Below, piece by piece: positions 8,640 to 21,689 of a stretch of DNA of 23,603 nt. Every line of letters begins with the position of its first letter. Positions within the stretch are counted from its first letter, which is position 1. Both the position numbers and the translations under genes were made by a program. Location: contig VHZZ01007229.1 in assembly GCA_009801015.1 (NCBI GenBank), positions 12,428 through 36,030 on the forward strand, given 5' to 3'. The notes under the pieces are model-generated. The model was given only the letters and a program-made list of their open reading frames with translations, made no database searches and had not been told where the DNA came from. The stretch comes from Silene noctiflora. Lineage: Eukaryota; Streptophyta; Magnoliopsida; Caryophyllales; Caryophyllaceae.

Positions 8640-9848
8640 ATGGGGCGCAACTCTAGCTGTGCAAAGCAAAAGTTGAGGAAAGGATTATGGTCTCCTGAAG
8701 AAGATGAGAAGCTTTTCAATTACATTACTCGGTTCGGTGTCGGCTGCTGGAGTTCTGTCCCTAAGCTTGCTGGTATATATACTTCCTTGATCATTTTATT
8801 ATTGCACTTGTTTAGTTTTCAGCTTACCTCGCAATTTGCAGGAGCCGTAGTAATGTTATCGTGTTTATTAATTTGGTTTTGGTATGCAAATGCAGGGTTA
8901 CAAAGATGTGGAAAGAGTTGTAGGTTGAGATGGATTAATTATCTAAGGCCTGATCTTAAGAGAGGAATGTTCTCCCAAGAGGAAGAGAATCTTATCATTA
9001 ATCTTCACCAACTTCTAGGAAATAGGTAAGCTCGTCGACAAATTTAACCACCAGACTAAGACCTCATTGACTCGGAACTCTTTTGTGGAAGGGTTCGGAC
9101 CCAGATCATAAATACCGCCTCTTGATGGTTTTATATAGGCTAAATTGTAGCATTGTGTTGGATTTTGTATAGGTGGGCACAGATAGCAGCGCAATTACCA
9201 GGAAGAACAGATAACGAGATAAAGAATTTATGGAACTCGTCTCTAAAGAAAAAGCTAATGAAGCAAGGGATTGATCCACAAACTCATGAACCTCTTGACA
9301 TACCTCAATTTCAGTCAAATAACTCTTCAGAAGATCATAACATTGCTCAAGAAACCGTAAAATCGGAGCATTTACCTTATACTCCTTACCCTGCAGACAA
9401 CAATACATCAATTTTCAGCAATGCACTGTCATCATTCTTAAACAATCAGTTCAATGTCCTTGAACCTTCCACTGATGCATCTCAGAGTTACCAAAGTTTA
9501 ATCCAAAGCGACTGTTTTTCGGAATCGCTGATATTCAGTGACGGAAAAGAATGTTCAAGCAGCAGTTCTAACAACAACAACAACATGATGAATAATATCA
9601 GCAGGAATGCAAGTTTTTCCTGGGAAAATCCTGAACAAAACAAGTTAGAATCAGAATTATTCCAATACCCATTTAACAACACTAATTATGGGTTAATCAA
9701 GATGGAAGAGACCACTGATCAACAGCCAAGTTCATGGGAAGAAGAACAGTTCAAATCGCTTTCGCTGTCGGAAGAACTAGCAGCAGCTGCTGGTAGTCCT
9801 GGTGGTACTGGTAATTTTGAGATGTTCATGTATAGAGAAAAACAATGA
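8640..9848 (+). CDS. R2R3-MYB transcription factor, subgroup 13-like (MYB50/55/61/86 group)
   Basis: DNA-binding transcriptional regulator acting in the nucleus. Exons are 8640-8772, 8896-9025 and 9173-9848 (939 nt, 312 codons plus stop). Both introns are GT-AG and sit at the two standard R2R3-MYB positions, after KLAG and inside the codon of LLGNR. R2 has W17, W37 and W57; R3 has F70, W89 and W108, the usual hydrophobic spacing. RRM-like or bHLH-partner features are absent: the bHLH-binding signature in R3 is missing. The flanks [27 protein letters not shown] and [10 protein letters not shown] point to the MYB50/55/61/86 clade, whose members govern stomatal, lignin/xylan and seed-mucilage traits. 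The C-terminal half is rich in Ser and Asn with a poly-Asn tract and acidic stretches, as in activation domains. Oddities: [10 protein letters not shown] and RFGVG replace the near-invariant MGRHSCCYKQ and RHGHG. Intron 1 (123 nt) has no stop and keeps the frame. The exact orthologue is uncertain. Confidence 0.93.
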
Positions 9849-10205
9849 TCATGTAAAGGTAAGAAAATTGAGTTTTTTTNTTTGGAAAAAATGTTTTTAA
9901 TTATTTATTTCTTTTTCAGTTTGGTGGGATTTATTTTCTTTTTGTTGATTTTGATGTGTGATGGTCAGAAAGTGTTATTAGTCCAGGTATCTTTCTGAGT
10001 TGTGTGCATTATTATTATTTTTCCATGGAAGAGATGATGAATAGAATAGTGTTGATGTCTCTTGTACACTGTACAGTATCAAATTAATATGAAACCAAAA
10101 CTTGTTTTTATTCAAATGGTTAATTTACTTCGAGTCGAAATTCTCTCCATTTCCTAAAAACCTGCAAAATTCATCTGTTTTGATTTAAATTTTACTTTCT
10201 AGTGG
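9849..10205 (+). other. 3' flank of the MYB gene, possible 3'UTR intron
   Basis: Eleven bases after the stop, AAAG|GTAAGAAA forms a strong 5' splice site. Candidate acceptors are TTTTTCAG near 9919 and GGTCAG near 9968. A spliced 3'UTR is therefore possible but not proven. An N lies at 9880, next to a T run. No clear polyadenylation signal stands out. Confidence 0.35.
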
Positions 10206-10246
10206 CGATGTTCTTCGGACTAATTTCAGCTCAGGTTCAGAAGAAC
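10206..10246. mobile_element. minimal derivative of the Tourist-like MITE family
   Basis: GTTCTTCGGACTAATTTCAG followed almost at once by TTCAGAAGAACAAG reproduces the left and right termini of the element at 15775-15930 with nearly all the interior missing. It is only about 40 bp long. TAA follows on the right; the left duplication is not clear. Confidence 0.45.
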
Positions 10247-10968
10247 AAGATAATATAGATAAAACGGTGAGATGGTTAAGTAATACTCGATAACTTTTAC
10301 GTTTACTAAGTAACGAAGTTATGGGACCGGAAAAAAATAACATTTTTCCTTTCTGTCACTTTTCCTTTATGAAGTGTACTTCCTAGAAAGCAAATTTCTT
10401 GTCTAGTGAAGGTCCCATTGATTTCATTCATACATTTTAATAAACCTTAAAATGTGAATGCAATCCGTGATCAGTCGCGCCTGCCTCAACGCAAGGCAGG
10501 GAAGTCGGATGTATACAGTCTTTAGTAGATGAAATGTAGAAGCAATAATAAACCAGTTCGATAATGGTATGGATTATTAATATGAAAACGAAAGCGTGAT
10601 TAAACGTTCTTTAAAACTCGGGCGACAAAATCGACAAGGAAAATCCAATAAAGGCAACATTTTGAAAGAAATGCAGATGTAGAAGCTTAAGTAAGGTTGC
10701 TTTCTCCAGTAATGAACAATTAATCAATAATTACCCGACTTTTCGAGTCATTATACACTAAATAATACTACAAGTAACTTCATTTAGACGGCACATATTA
10801 AAATTAAATCAATTTATCAACTGATATATGAATATGACAGTATGACATTAACAGCAGTGTCCAGAAGAGGAAGTATACCTTATTCTGCTTGCGTGACGGA
10901 GGATGTCATTACCATTTTGAAGCTCGAAAATACCGACATTTTGCGTACTTGGTAAAAGGAATTGAAGC
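10247..10968. other. intergenic DNA, nothing recognised
   Basis: Less AT-rich than the left third of the window. No gene, RNA or bounded repeat was identified. A short - strand reading frame near 10880-10950 (MSVFSSFKMVMTS...) ends after about 19 codons and matches nothing known to me. Confidence 0.35.
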
Positions 10969-10969
10969 T

Positions 10970-11113
10970 GAAAAAAAAACCACAGCACCCTGAATTGAGT
11001 AGTTTTGGTTTTGTTATTAAGCTTGGGAAAAATTGGTGAAACTGAGAAAAACCACAGCACCCTGAATGGAGTAGTAGTTTTAATTTTGTTTCCATCCTTG
11101 GGAAAAATTGGTG
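10970..11113. repeat. two-copy tandem repeat, about 70 bp per unit
   Basis: Unit 1 (about 10970-11037) and unit 2 (about 11046-11113) share ACCACAGCACCCTGAAT, then GGAGTAG or TGAGTAG, then CTTGGGAAAAATTGGTG at the end. They differ by a few substitutions and small gaps. The - strand reading frames across them are short and appear by chance. Confidence 0.75.
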
Positions 11114-11581
11114 TTTTTCTGAAATCGAGTAATCGAGTCGACAGCCGTTAATATTTCTGTACTTTCATGAGTGTATGGTGAAGGAATCTCTCATTACGAA
11201 AACGCAAATTCAAAAAGCAAATCAAAATTGTCATTATCACAGGTAATGTTGCAATCTTAAATTCGAAACTTAATTTTCAACTCAATCGAAATAAACTGAT
11301 GACAAATATGGAATAACCGAAAAAGCCAAAAATTGAACTAAATTTTACGGTTAATTCAATCAAAAAAATGAACGGCGCAGAGTATTTCATAGCTCGTCTG
11401 ATTAACAACGGAAGTAGAGAGTGCACACTTGCATCGTTTCACGGAATGTTTTACCCTTAAATGACTCATTGTGAATAGGGAGTAATTCGAATTTACATAC
11501 GGTTCCGAGATAGAGAACGCATTGTGCAAATGAAATAATACATGCATTCCACAAACTATGTCAACTATGGTAATGCCTTGA
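11114..11581. other. intergenic DNA, nothing recognised
   Basis: About 470 bp without a supported gene. A 91-codon - strand reading frame at 11356-11631 runs into the neighbouring transposon end and shows no recognisable domain. Confidence 0.35.
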
Positions 11582-11589
11582 GTGACACA

Positions 11590-12044
11590 AGGGGCGGATC
11601 TACATAGGAGGCTATGTGGACGTAAGCCCAACTAGGTTTTAGGAATATAAATAATTCATATCAGTAAATAAGCATTGTTTCAACCTAGCTCAGTTGGCAA
11701 GTGTAGTTACAAGAAGAATTTGTATTAAAAAAAGATGAAGATTCCTAGTCTTCGTTTTTAGGAATCTTCGGTTTTTTTAACGGTTGTTAAATTTAACGGA
11801 ACTTGTATTATGAATATACTGAAAAATATCTGTNAACAAGTATACATTTTGTTTGATCATATATTTTTATAAGATAATGATTTATATTGTAATTCTCCAA
11901 AAAAAAAAAAAAAAAGCTTTGCCATCATTCCTAAGTCGGTACACTATATGCAACTCCAATTATATGGTTTACGGGTTTCAANTGTCTAACCACCACCGAC
12001 GTCAACGTAGCCCAACCTACTTCTAAATCCTGGATCCGCCCCTG
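11590..12044. mobile_element. hAT-type non-autonomous transposon with 8-bp target duplication
   Basis: This 455-bp element has inverted termini AGGGGCGGATCTA and, read inward from the right, CAGGGGCGGATCCAGG. The flanking octamers are GTGACACA (11582-11589) and GTGACACT (12045-12052), an 8-bp duplication with one mismatch, as in hAT insertions. Subterminal words 'gcccaac' and 'cctac' are also shared between the ends. It contains two undetermined bases (11834, 11982) and an A run near 11898-11916. At about 11685-11705 it carries a tRNA A-box-like sequence (TAGCTCAGTTGG). There is no transposase. It is distinct from the small CAGTGGTGGAGC family on the left of the window. Confidence 0.8.
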
Positions 12045-12052
12045 GTGACACT

Positions 12053-12515
12053 GACAGTGGTAATAATTCGTCGATCAGCCGTATCAGACTGAATTTGGCG
12101 ATTACAATCAATCTAGCAACGACTCGATTTGTGTAATACCGACTCTCATTTTACCCCAGATGAACTGAATTAAAAAAATATATATATATATATGCTCTCC
12201 GCGATTCAAATTGAATTGCAAAAATCAGGATTGAAAACTATGTCAATCAGTGATTACAATCAATCGCGCTACTACTCGACTGGTGGCTAGAAGTCGTATG
12301 TGAGGGAGTAAAACACCAAGTCAAGATCAAGATATCTATGGAAGGAAGGGAATGCTAATATGCTATCGAGAGTCGAGACATGCCATTGTTCCTAAACTGT
12401 GAACAGAGCTACGATTCTCGAAAACACATGCCGAAGGCAGCAAAGCACAGTAAAGACTGAAACATATGAAATAACTAATAACCCTCCATTCAAAATATAT
12501 CTTCCATTACTAGTA
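12053..12515. other. intergenic DNA with a faint local duplication
   Basis: GATTACAATCAATC followed by an ACTCGA word occurs near 12100 and again near 12251, suggesting an old duplication of about 150 bp. A short (TA)n run lies at about 12178-12193. No gene was recognised. Confidence 0.4.
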
Positions 12516-12663
12516 AAGCTACTACAACGGCTCTGAGTAACCAAGATTACTCGATCTACCAAACAAGAAGCTTATAAAATACGGTACTATAACAGCGAGT
12601 AATCAGAATTTACTCGGTATAGCACTTCAGAAGCTACTACAACGGCTCTGAGTAACCAAGATT
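12516..12663. repeat. 33-bp perfect direct repeat, 115 bp apart
   Basis: The 33 bases at 12516-12548 (beginning AAGCTACTACAACGGCTCTG) recur without change at 12631-12663. The DNA between them is unrelated apart from ACTCG words. Perfect identity suggests a recent duplication. Confidence 0.85.
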
Positions 12664-13672
12664 CAATCATCGCAGCCATACTCCAAAATGTCATTCAGTA
12701 CAAGAAAAGGTACCAAAGTGAGCCACAGGGCAATCGTGCAAAGTGCAGATAGACTGTTGCGACAATTTCACGTAATCTACTCATAAACTCGTCAACAAAT
12801 CAGAGAGCAGTAGATGGATTCAGCATCAAATGCTCTATAAACAGCAAATCAAACAAACATCGACTAATGCCAGGCTACGACACAGTTTTTCAAAGATTTC
12901 AGAGCCCTGCTAACAACTAACAACCCAATACTACAACGAAAAGCATGAACACCGCAGCACTTTCATCTCCTTTCGATTTCCCCATCACCAGTGTAGTCAA
13001 CTTCAAGTTTACCAAAAGACCCTCATCTTCTCAGTGACTTAAAGAGCACAGCACAACCAATGTCTACCCCAACTTTCTCAGATTTCTATACAACTAAAGC
13101 AATTGAAATTCTTCCCAATAGTGCAGTACAGCAATATTTATACATAACAGGCAATATTAATGCATGGCCACAATGAGTGCCTAGAGCCTCAATTAAAAAC
13201 TGAATCCCAAATACAAAAGCCAGGACTATTACGGAGAAAATACTACGTTTAGATAAGCAACCAATGAACCCGACCAAAACATACTCAAATGACAATAAAC
13301 ACCAGCTAAATGTCCTTTCCTAACAATGTACTCTAATAAACACAACAGAAAAAATACTTCACAAGTCCCGATCATTTGTTCACTTATAATTAAAACACCC
13401 TGGACTGACAAAGAATAGAATGATACGACTACAAAACACTAAACAGAAAAAATGAATAACAATTTGAAATCCAACAATAGTGGCCGATGCAGCAGCACAA
13501 GTCACTTTGAAATTTTGAGTAGTCCAAAACTAAAAATGCTTCCTAGGGGACGAGAAAGAAGGCTTTCATAACCAACATAGAGGAAGACTATAATATATAT
13601 AAGCTCTAAATCTTTGCATTCCACTTTATATTATCCTGTTTAAGTTTCAAAATACACTAATCCATGTATCTA
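12664..13672. other. 1 kb intergenic DNA, nothing recognised
   Basis: The + strand is AC-rich and T-poor in words such as AACAAC and CAACTAA. Two short - strand reading frames (13086-13295 and 13229-13411) overlap each other in different frames, are hydrophobic and match no family I know. They are treated as chance. Confidence 0.4.
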
Positions 13673-14577
13673 AGCCACATCTTAGAAGAACTCCTTCGGT
13701 TTCAAAAACTAAGCCAAGAAAACTACAACAGCTCATAACAACTCCAAACAGTGTGACGGAGTACACAAGTATACACCATAAGATAATCCCAATTTTATTA
13801 AACCAACATAAAACTCGCTACGAGGTAGACAAGAGAGCGGGAGACCAATAACCAATAAAAAGCCTAAAACAACACCACAACAATCAAAGCAATCAACTAA
13901 ACAATCCCTTGATCTATAATTCTATCCACCCAACCACCAAAGCTGTCAACTAACGCACAATACACGACAGTTTACTCGCGGTCCCACTACAATCGGATAT
14001 TTCTAATCAAATGCAAGCCTTCTTCCCAAACATTTGTTTACATTTTGTATGCTCTCTGAAGAATATACTCATCAAAGGTAAACAAATAACTGGAACAAAG
14101 AAAGAAAATCGTAAACATCATAAACACAATACCGACATAGCCACATTTTAGAACTCCTTCGGTTTCAAAAACTAATCAAGGAAAACTACACATTTCATAC
14201 CAACTCCAAACAGTGTAACAGAGTACCCAAGTATACGCCATAAGATGAGCCCAAATTTGTTGAACCAACATAAAACTCGCTACAAGGTAGACGAGAGAGC
14301 GAGACCAATAACCAATAAACGCCTAAACGACACCACAACAATCAAAACAATCAACTACACAATCCCTAGATTTACCTACCCAACCACAAAAGCTATCAAC
14401 TAACGCAGATTTCACGACAATATACTTGCTGTCCCATTACAATCGGGGTATTTCTAATCAAATGCAACCCTTCATCCCAATCATTTGTTTACATTTTGAA
14501 TTCTTTGCAAATAATATACTAGTCAAAGGTTAACAAATGATTGTAACGGAGGAAGAATATGGTAAACACAATAACAA
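13673..14577. repeat. segmental tandem duplication, unit about 466 bp
   Basis: Unit 1 (13673-14138) and unit 2 (14139 to about 14577) match along their whole length. Shared blocks in the same order are GAACTCCTTCGGTTTCAAAA, ACTCCAAACAGTGT, CCAACATAAAACTCGCTAC, GAGACCAATAACCAATAAA, CACCACAACAATCAAA and TTTCTAATCAAATGCAA, with scattered substitutions and small gaps. Both units end in a Stowaway-like inverted repeat, so that MITE was present before the duplication. The block ends about 160 bp from the stop codon of RPL27A, on its 3' side, and could include its transcript end. No protein is encoded. Confidence 0.85.
14468..14555. mobile_element. Stowaway-like MITE inside the duplicated unit
   Basis: CTTCATCCCAATCATTTGTT at the left and, read inward from the right, CTTCCTCCGTTACAATCATT form terminal inverted repeats close to the Stowaway (Tc1/mariner) consensus CTCCCTCCGT. 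The equivalent, more diverged copy in unit 1 is at about 14014-14102. The expected TA duplication is not intact. Confidence 0.5.
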
Positions 14578-14738
14578 CACAACAATACTAAATCCAAACC
14601 ATAAACAAACGAGTAATAATCTGAAATCGAACCATAGATTCATAAAATCCGAACTCAAACCAAAACAAAACATCTGAAATACAAAACTATAACAAAAACA
14701 ACAATAATCCTTGATAAAATTAAACCTTCCGATCAAAA

Positions 14739-15182
14739 TCAAGCAGTAAGAAGAACAGCACCACCACCTTCCTTAATCTTCTTCTCAGCAATCTTACTAA
14801 TCAACTTACTCTTAACAACAACACTCCTTCCCTCCGGAAGAACACCCTTCCCAAGAACCTTAAAATACCCAAACTGCGTCACATCAACAACAGGCGCCTT
14901 CCCTTCCTTAACAGCCTTCTCCCTCACATCTTCAGGAATCATAGACCAAATCTTATCAAGATTAACAGTAGGACAATGGAATTTGTTACGAAGACGATGA
15001 AAATATCTCATACCAACTTTACCGAAATACCCTGGATGATATTTGTCGAAGAGGATACGGTGATGGTGCATTCCTCCTGCGTTTCCTCGTCCTCCGGGAT
15101 GCTTTCGGTGTTTTCCGATACGACCGTGACCTGCGGAGACGTGGCCGCGCTTCTTGCGGTTTTTGCGGAGGCTTGTTGTCAT
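14739..15182 (-). CDS. RPL27A: 60S ribosomal protein L27a (uL15)
   Basis: Structural protein of the large subunit of cytosolic ribosomes (uL15 family). The single exon encodes 147 residues, the usual length (146-147) in plants. The N-terminus [20 protein letters not shown], the basic block [20 protein letters not shown], the segment [17 protein letters not shown] and the C-terminal [15 protein letters not shown] are characteristic of L27a. The Gly/His/Arg-rich N-terminal third threads into rRNA. The ATG at 15182 is the first on the transcript downstream of the TATA box and matches the conserved start. Arabidopsis copies of this gene also lack introns, so the lack of an intron does not imply retroposition, and the promoter is intact. 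The upstream sequence has a TATA box, telo-box and site II motif, the usual setup for growth-coupled ribosomal protein genes. No defects are seen. Confidence 0.97.
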   Translation of the reverse strand: MTTSLRKNRKKRGHVSAGHGRIGKHRKHPGGRGNAGGMHHHRILFDKYHPGYFGKVGMRYFHRLRNKFHCPTVNLDKIWSMIPEDVREKAVKEGKAPVVDVTQFGYFKVLGKGVLPEGRSVVVKSKLISKIAEKKIKEGGGAVLLTA

Positions 15183-15204
15183 GGTTGCGGCGGTGTGGAA
15201 ATGT

Positions 15205-15215
15205 GGTTAGGGTTT
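15205..15215 (-). promoter_or_regulatory. telo-box of RPL27A
   Basis: On the - strand this reads AAACCCTAACC, the interstitial telomere motif that sits near the transcription start of most plant ribosomal protein genes. It lies 23-33 bp before the ATG, inside the probable leader. A second partial copy (AAACCCTA) is near 15228-15235. Confidence 0.7.
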
Positions 15216-15252
15216 GTGAGGGAGGAAGTAGGGTTTTGGGAGTGGGAAAGGG

Positions 15253-15262
15253 GTTATATAAA
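15253..15262 (-). promoter_or_regulatory. TATA box of RPL27A
   Basis: TTTATATAAC on the - strand lies about 75 bp before the ATG. Transcription would start near 15225-15230, giving a leader of roughly 45 nt rich in C and T. Confidence 0.65.
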
Positions 15263-15310
15263 GGTAGGGTTGATGGAAATGGTGTGATGGGGTTTTGGGT
15301 TTTTTGTTAG

Positions 15311-15320
15311 TCCAAGCCCA
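15311..15320 (-). promoter_or_regulatory. site II-like motif (TGGGCT) upstream of RPL27A
   Basis: TGGGCTTGGA on the - strand contains TGGGCY, the site II element bound by TCP factors in promoters of ribosomal protein and cell-cycle genes. It lies about 50 bp upstream of the TATA box. There is a single copy only, so it is tentative. Confidence 0.4.
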
Positions 15321-15344
15321 TAAGTAGTTCAAGGAGTGACGGAG

Positions 15345-15774
15345 GTTCGTTTGAGACGGTTTTAATTTAAGATGATAAAATGTCGTTTTTTTATTTTAAA
15401 AATGAGTATTTAATGATAAAATAAAAAATTATAACTAAAAATGTTGTTTTATAAGCAAATTAAATTAGTGTAACATTTAATTAGGAAATATTCTTATTTT
15501 ATTTATCGTAAAACGGTTACATCTTATTCGTCTTAATTTCAGGAAAAAAAAAAACAAAAAAAAAGTAGTCATCTCAAAGGAGGATTCGGTTTAAATACGG
15601 TTTTTTTGTCACTTTTGGCGGTTTATTATTTATTTTTTTGGTCAAAAATTCAAATGAGCATATTATGTCGCCGTTAAAAATCTGACCCTAAAGCTTACCA
15701 CACGTCCACACCCTTGTTCTTATTTTAGGGGGGTTTATTTTGGCGGTATGTGTGAAACATATTCAAAAGACTTA
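15345..15774. other. upstream region of RPL27A
   Basis: GAGACGGTTTTAATTTAAGATG at 15352 onward is loosely inverted against the sequence at about 15511-15542 (CGGTTACATCTTATTCGTCT), suggesting a decayed inverted-repeat element of about 190 bp. The rest is unassigned. Confidence 0.35.
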
Positions 15775-15930
15775 GATCCTGTTCTTTTCGGCTTAATTTC
15801 AGCTTTCATTCAGCTCACTTAAGATCACTTCAGCTCATTTCAGTTCAGCTCAGTTTATTTCAGCTCTATTTATCTCAGCAAATTTCGATTCGGTTCAACT
15901 CAGTTTCATTCAGCCGAAAAGAACAAGGTT
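15775..15930. mobile_element. Tourist-like MITE with well-kept inverted ends
   Basis: The left end GATCCTGTTCTTTTCGGCTT and the right end, read inward (AACCTTGTTCTTTTCGGCTG), pair over about 20 bp. TTA precedes the element (15772-15774) and TTG follows it, a 3-bp duplication with one change. The interior is a series of TTCAGCTCA words. Among the copies in this window its termini match each other best, so it may be the youngest. It lies between RPL27A and the helicase gene. Confidence 0.62.
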
Positions 15931-15956
15931 TTGGCGGTTCTAACTTCTAAGCATTT

Positions 15957-16050
15957 GGATCCTCTCCATTTATTCCCCTCCCCATTAGCTTACATTTCCT
16001 ATCAAATTCTGTTCCAAAAGATCTAACGGTCAATGCAATGAAGAGGTTGA
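15957..16050 (-). repeat. dispersed repeat (GATCTAACGGTC ... AGAGGATCC family)
   Basis: On the - strand this reads GACCGTTAGATC, then about 60 bp, then GGGGAATAAATGGAGAGGATCC. The same pairing of a GATCTAACGGTC word with an AGAAATGAAGAGGATC word is seen at 22466-22597, and the second word in altered form at 23105-23241. The class of element is unknown to me. Confidence 0.4.
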
Positions 16051-16688
16051 GAATTGATAATGGTTAAAATATTGTTCAATTAGAGGAAATGAAGATGATC
16101 CATGCTCCAACTCTAAATGCCGCAGGCGCGCAGCCATCGTCGTTCCCACTTTCGCAGTTGAGAGTTTGACAAGAGAATCAAGAAACTTAAACAAATTACT
16201 AGCAGCATCCAACAACCTTCTTTGTAAGGTAGGGTTCTTATCAATCCCAACGAATCCAACAAAACCCAACCCAAATGACTCGTTTGACGGGTCTTGGCTA
16301 AATGAACATCATGCATTATAAACAAACTTTGTGGTAAACCGCTCTCTGTAAGGAAACTTTGATGTTTAAACATGTTCAGAACAAAAATTAGTACATTGCA
16401 TAAAACTCCTACAACTCTACCAGAGAACTTAATTTCTAATCTACTCTATATGGCTCTAAAACAACCTCAGCCGTAAAAATGGCCAACAAATCAGTATCAC
16501 TTAAACCAGCCAGCTGTGGGCTGGCAGCTAAACCACAAATTACACACAGAAATGGAAGACTATTGCATAAGTATCGGCTATTCAACCTGCTGATCTCACA
16601 ACTAGGGTATAACCCAGCATTGGTTGTGTGATCAATGTCGAAACCAATATGGGTTTCAGGATGGATAGATCGTATTGCAGTAGTTGAT
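16051..16688 (-). other. 3' flank of the DEAD-box helicase gene
   Basis: This contains the 3' untranslated region of the helicase, whose stop codon ends at 16689. Several - strand reading frames of 79-131 codons lie here; one overlaps the last helicase exon in another frame. None resembles a known protein. Confidence 0.4.
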
Positions 16689-20950
<4,262 letters not shown>

Positions 20951-20966
20951 TATTTTTGAAGACTAA

Positions 20967-20975
20967 TTAGGGTTT
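20967..20975 (-). promoter_or_regulatory. telo-box of the helicase gene
   Basis: On the - strand this reads AAACCCTAA, 17-25 bp upstream of the ATG, within the likely leader. It is the same motif as at RPL27A and suggests co-regulation with ribosome and RNA-metabolism genes. Confidence 0.55.
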
Positions 20976-21355
20976 ATGTATGAAATAAAATATGATATGT
21001 TGAATAATTCAATTGGGTTTGTGGGATTAAAGGGGTGAGGTTTGAGGGGAATGATTTGGGGGAGAAATGAAGAAGGTGGAGGTAAGGTAATGGAGGAAAA
21101 AGAGGGGAAAATATCTTTTAGCAGAACTGTGAATATATCGCGGTTAATAACACTTGTGAAGATATTTGTTTTGCATGATGGTCAAGACTCAAGGTTTGGC
21201 AACCGGGTGGGTCGATCCATTTCTTGCAACCTGCTGCCTGCATGACAAGGAATCAAACTCGACCCGTCCCCACTCCCCAAGAAGGGATGGGTATGAGTCA
21301 GGGTTGAACTTCCCTGGCTCAGCTCAATTTGCCCACAATTTGTCCATGAGTCATG
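20976..21355. other. promoter region of the helicase gene and adjoining DNA
   Basis: The first 150 bp are GA-rich on the + strand (CT-rich in the sense of the gene). No convincing TATA box is seen, as is common for housekeeping promoters. From about 21180 to 21340 the DNA is markedly more GC-rich than its surroundings (CGACCCGTCCCCACTCCCC), origin unknown. Confidence 0.4.
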
Positions 21356-21358
21356 TTA

Positions 21359-21671
21359 GGGTAAGATTATTGGTAGTTTTGAGACAACACTTTGGTTAGT
21401 CTTGAGACAAGACTCACCCAAAACTACCAATAATCTATCAAAGTCTTAAGTTGAGTTTTGGAAATCCAAGACTCAACTTAAGACTTTGAGTTCCATGTGT
21501 TATTTCCTTTTGTAAGAAAATAGAAGTAAAATGAAAAAGGAAAGTCTGAGTCTGAGAGATAATGTATAAAGTTTGAGGTGGGTCTGAATAATAAAGAAAT
21601 AATAAAAGTTGGTGGAAAACTGATGTGGCAGAGTTTTAAGATTTTGAAGAGTCTTGCTGATAATCTTACCC
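21359..21671. mobile_element. Tourist-like MITE containing two perfect hairpins
   Basis: GGGTAAGATTAT at 21359-21370 is repeated in inverted form at 21660-21671, a 12-bp perfect terminal repeat. TTA flanks both ends (21356-21358 and 21672-21674), as for PIF/Harbinger-type MITEs. Inside the left third are two adjacent hairpins: 21365-21381 pairs perfectly with 21419-21435 (17 bp), and 21439-21456 pairs perfectly with 21471-21488 (18 bp). The rest is unstructured and non-coding. It is a different family from the TTCAGCTC-rich Tourist-like elements. Confidence 0.72.
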
Positions 21672-21689
21672 TTAGTGTTAGATAGGTCG

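Noticed and set aside
9106-9411. 101-codon - strand frame over the MYB third exon
   Set aside because: It is antisense to conserved R3 coding sequence and has no similarity of its own.
10848-11095. Two overlapping - strand frames with repeated SGCCGF/VLWFF segments
   Set aside because: The repetition in the peptides comes from the 70-bp tandem DNA repeat; the frames differ and no domain is seen.
14976-15287. 103-codon + strand reading frame over RPL27A
   Set aside because: It lies antisense to the well-supported ribosomal protein exon and its promoter, with no recognisable domain.
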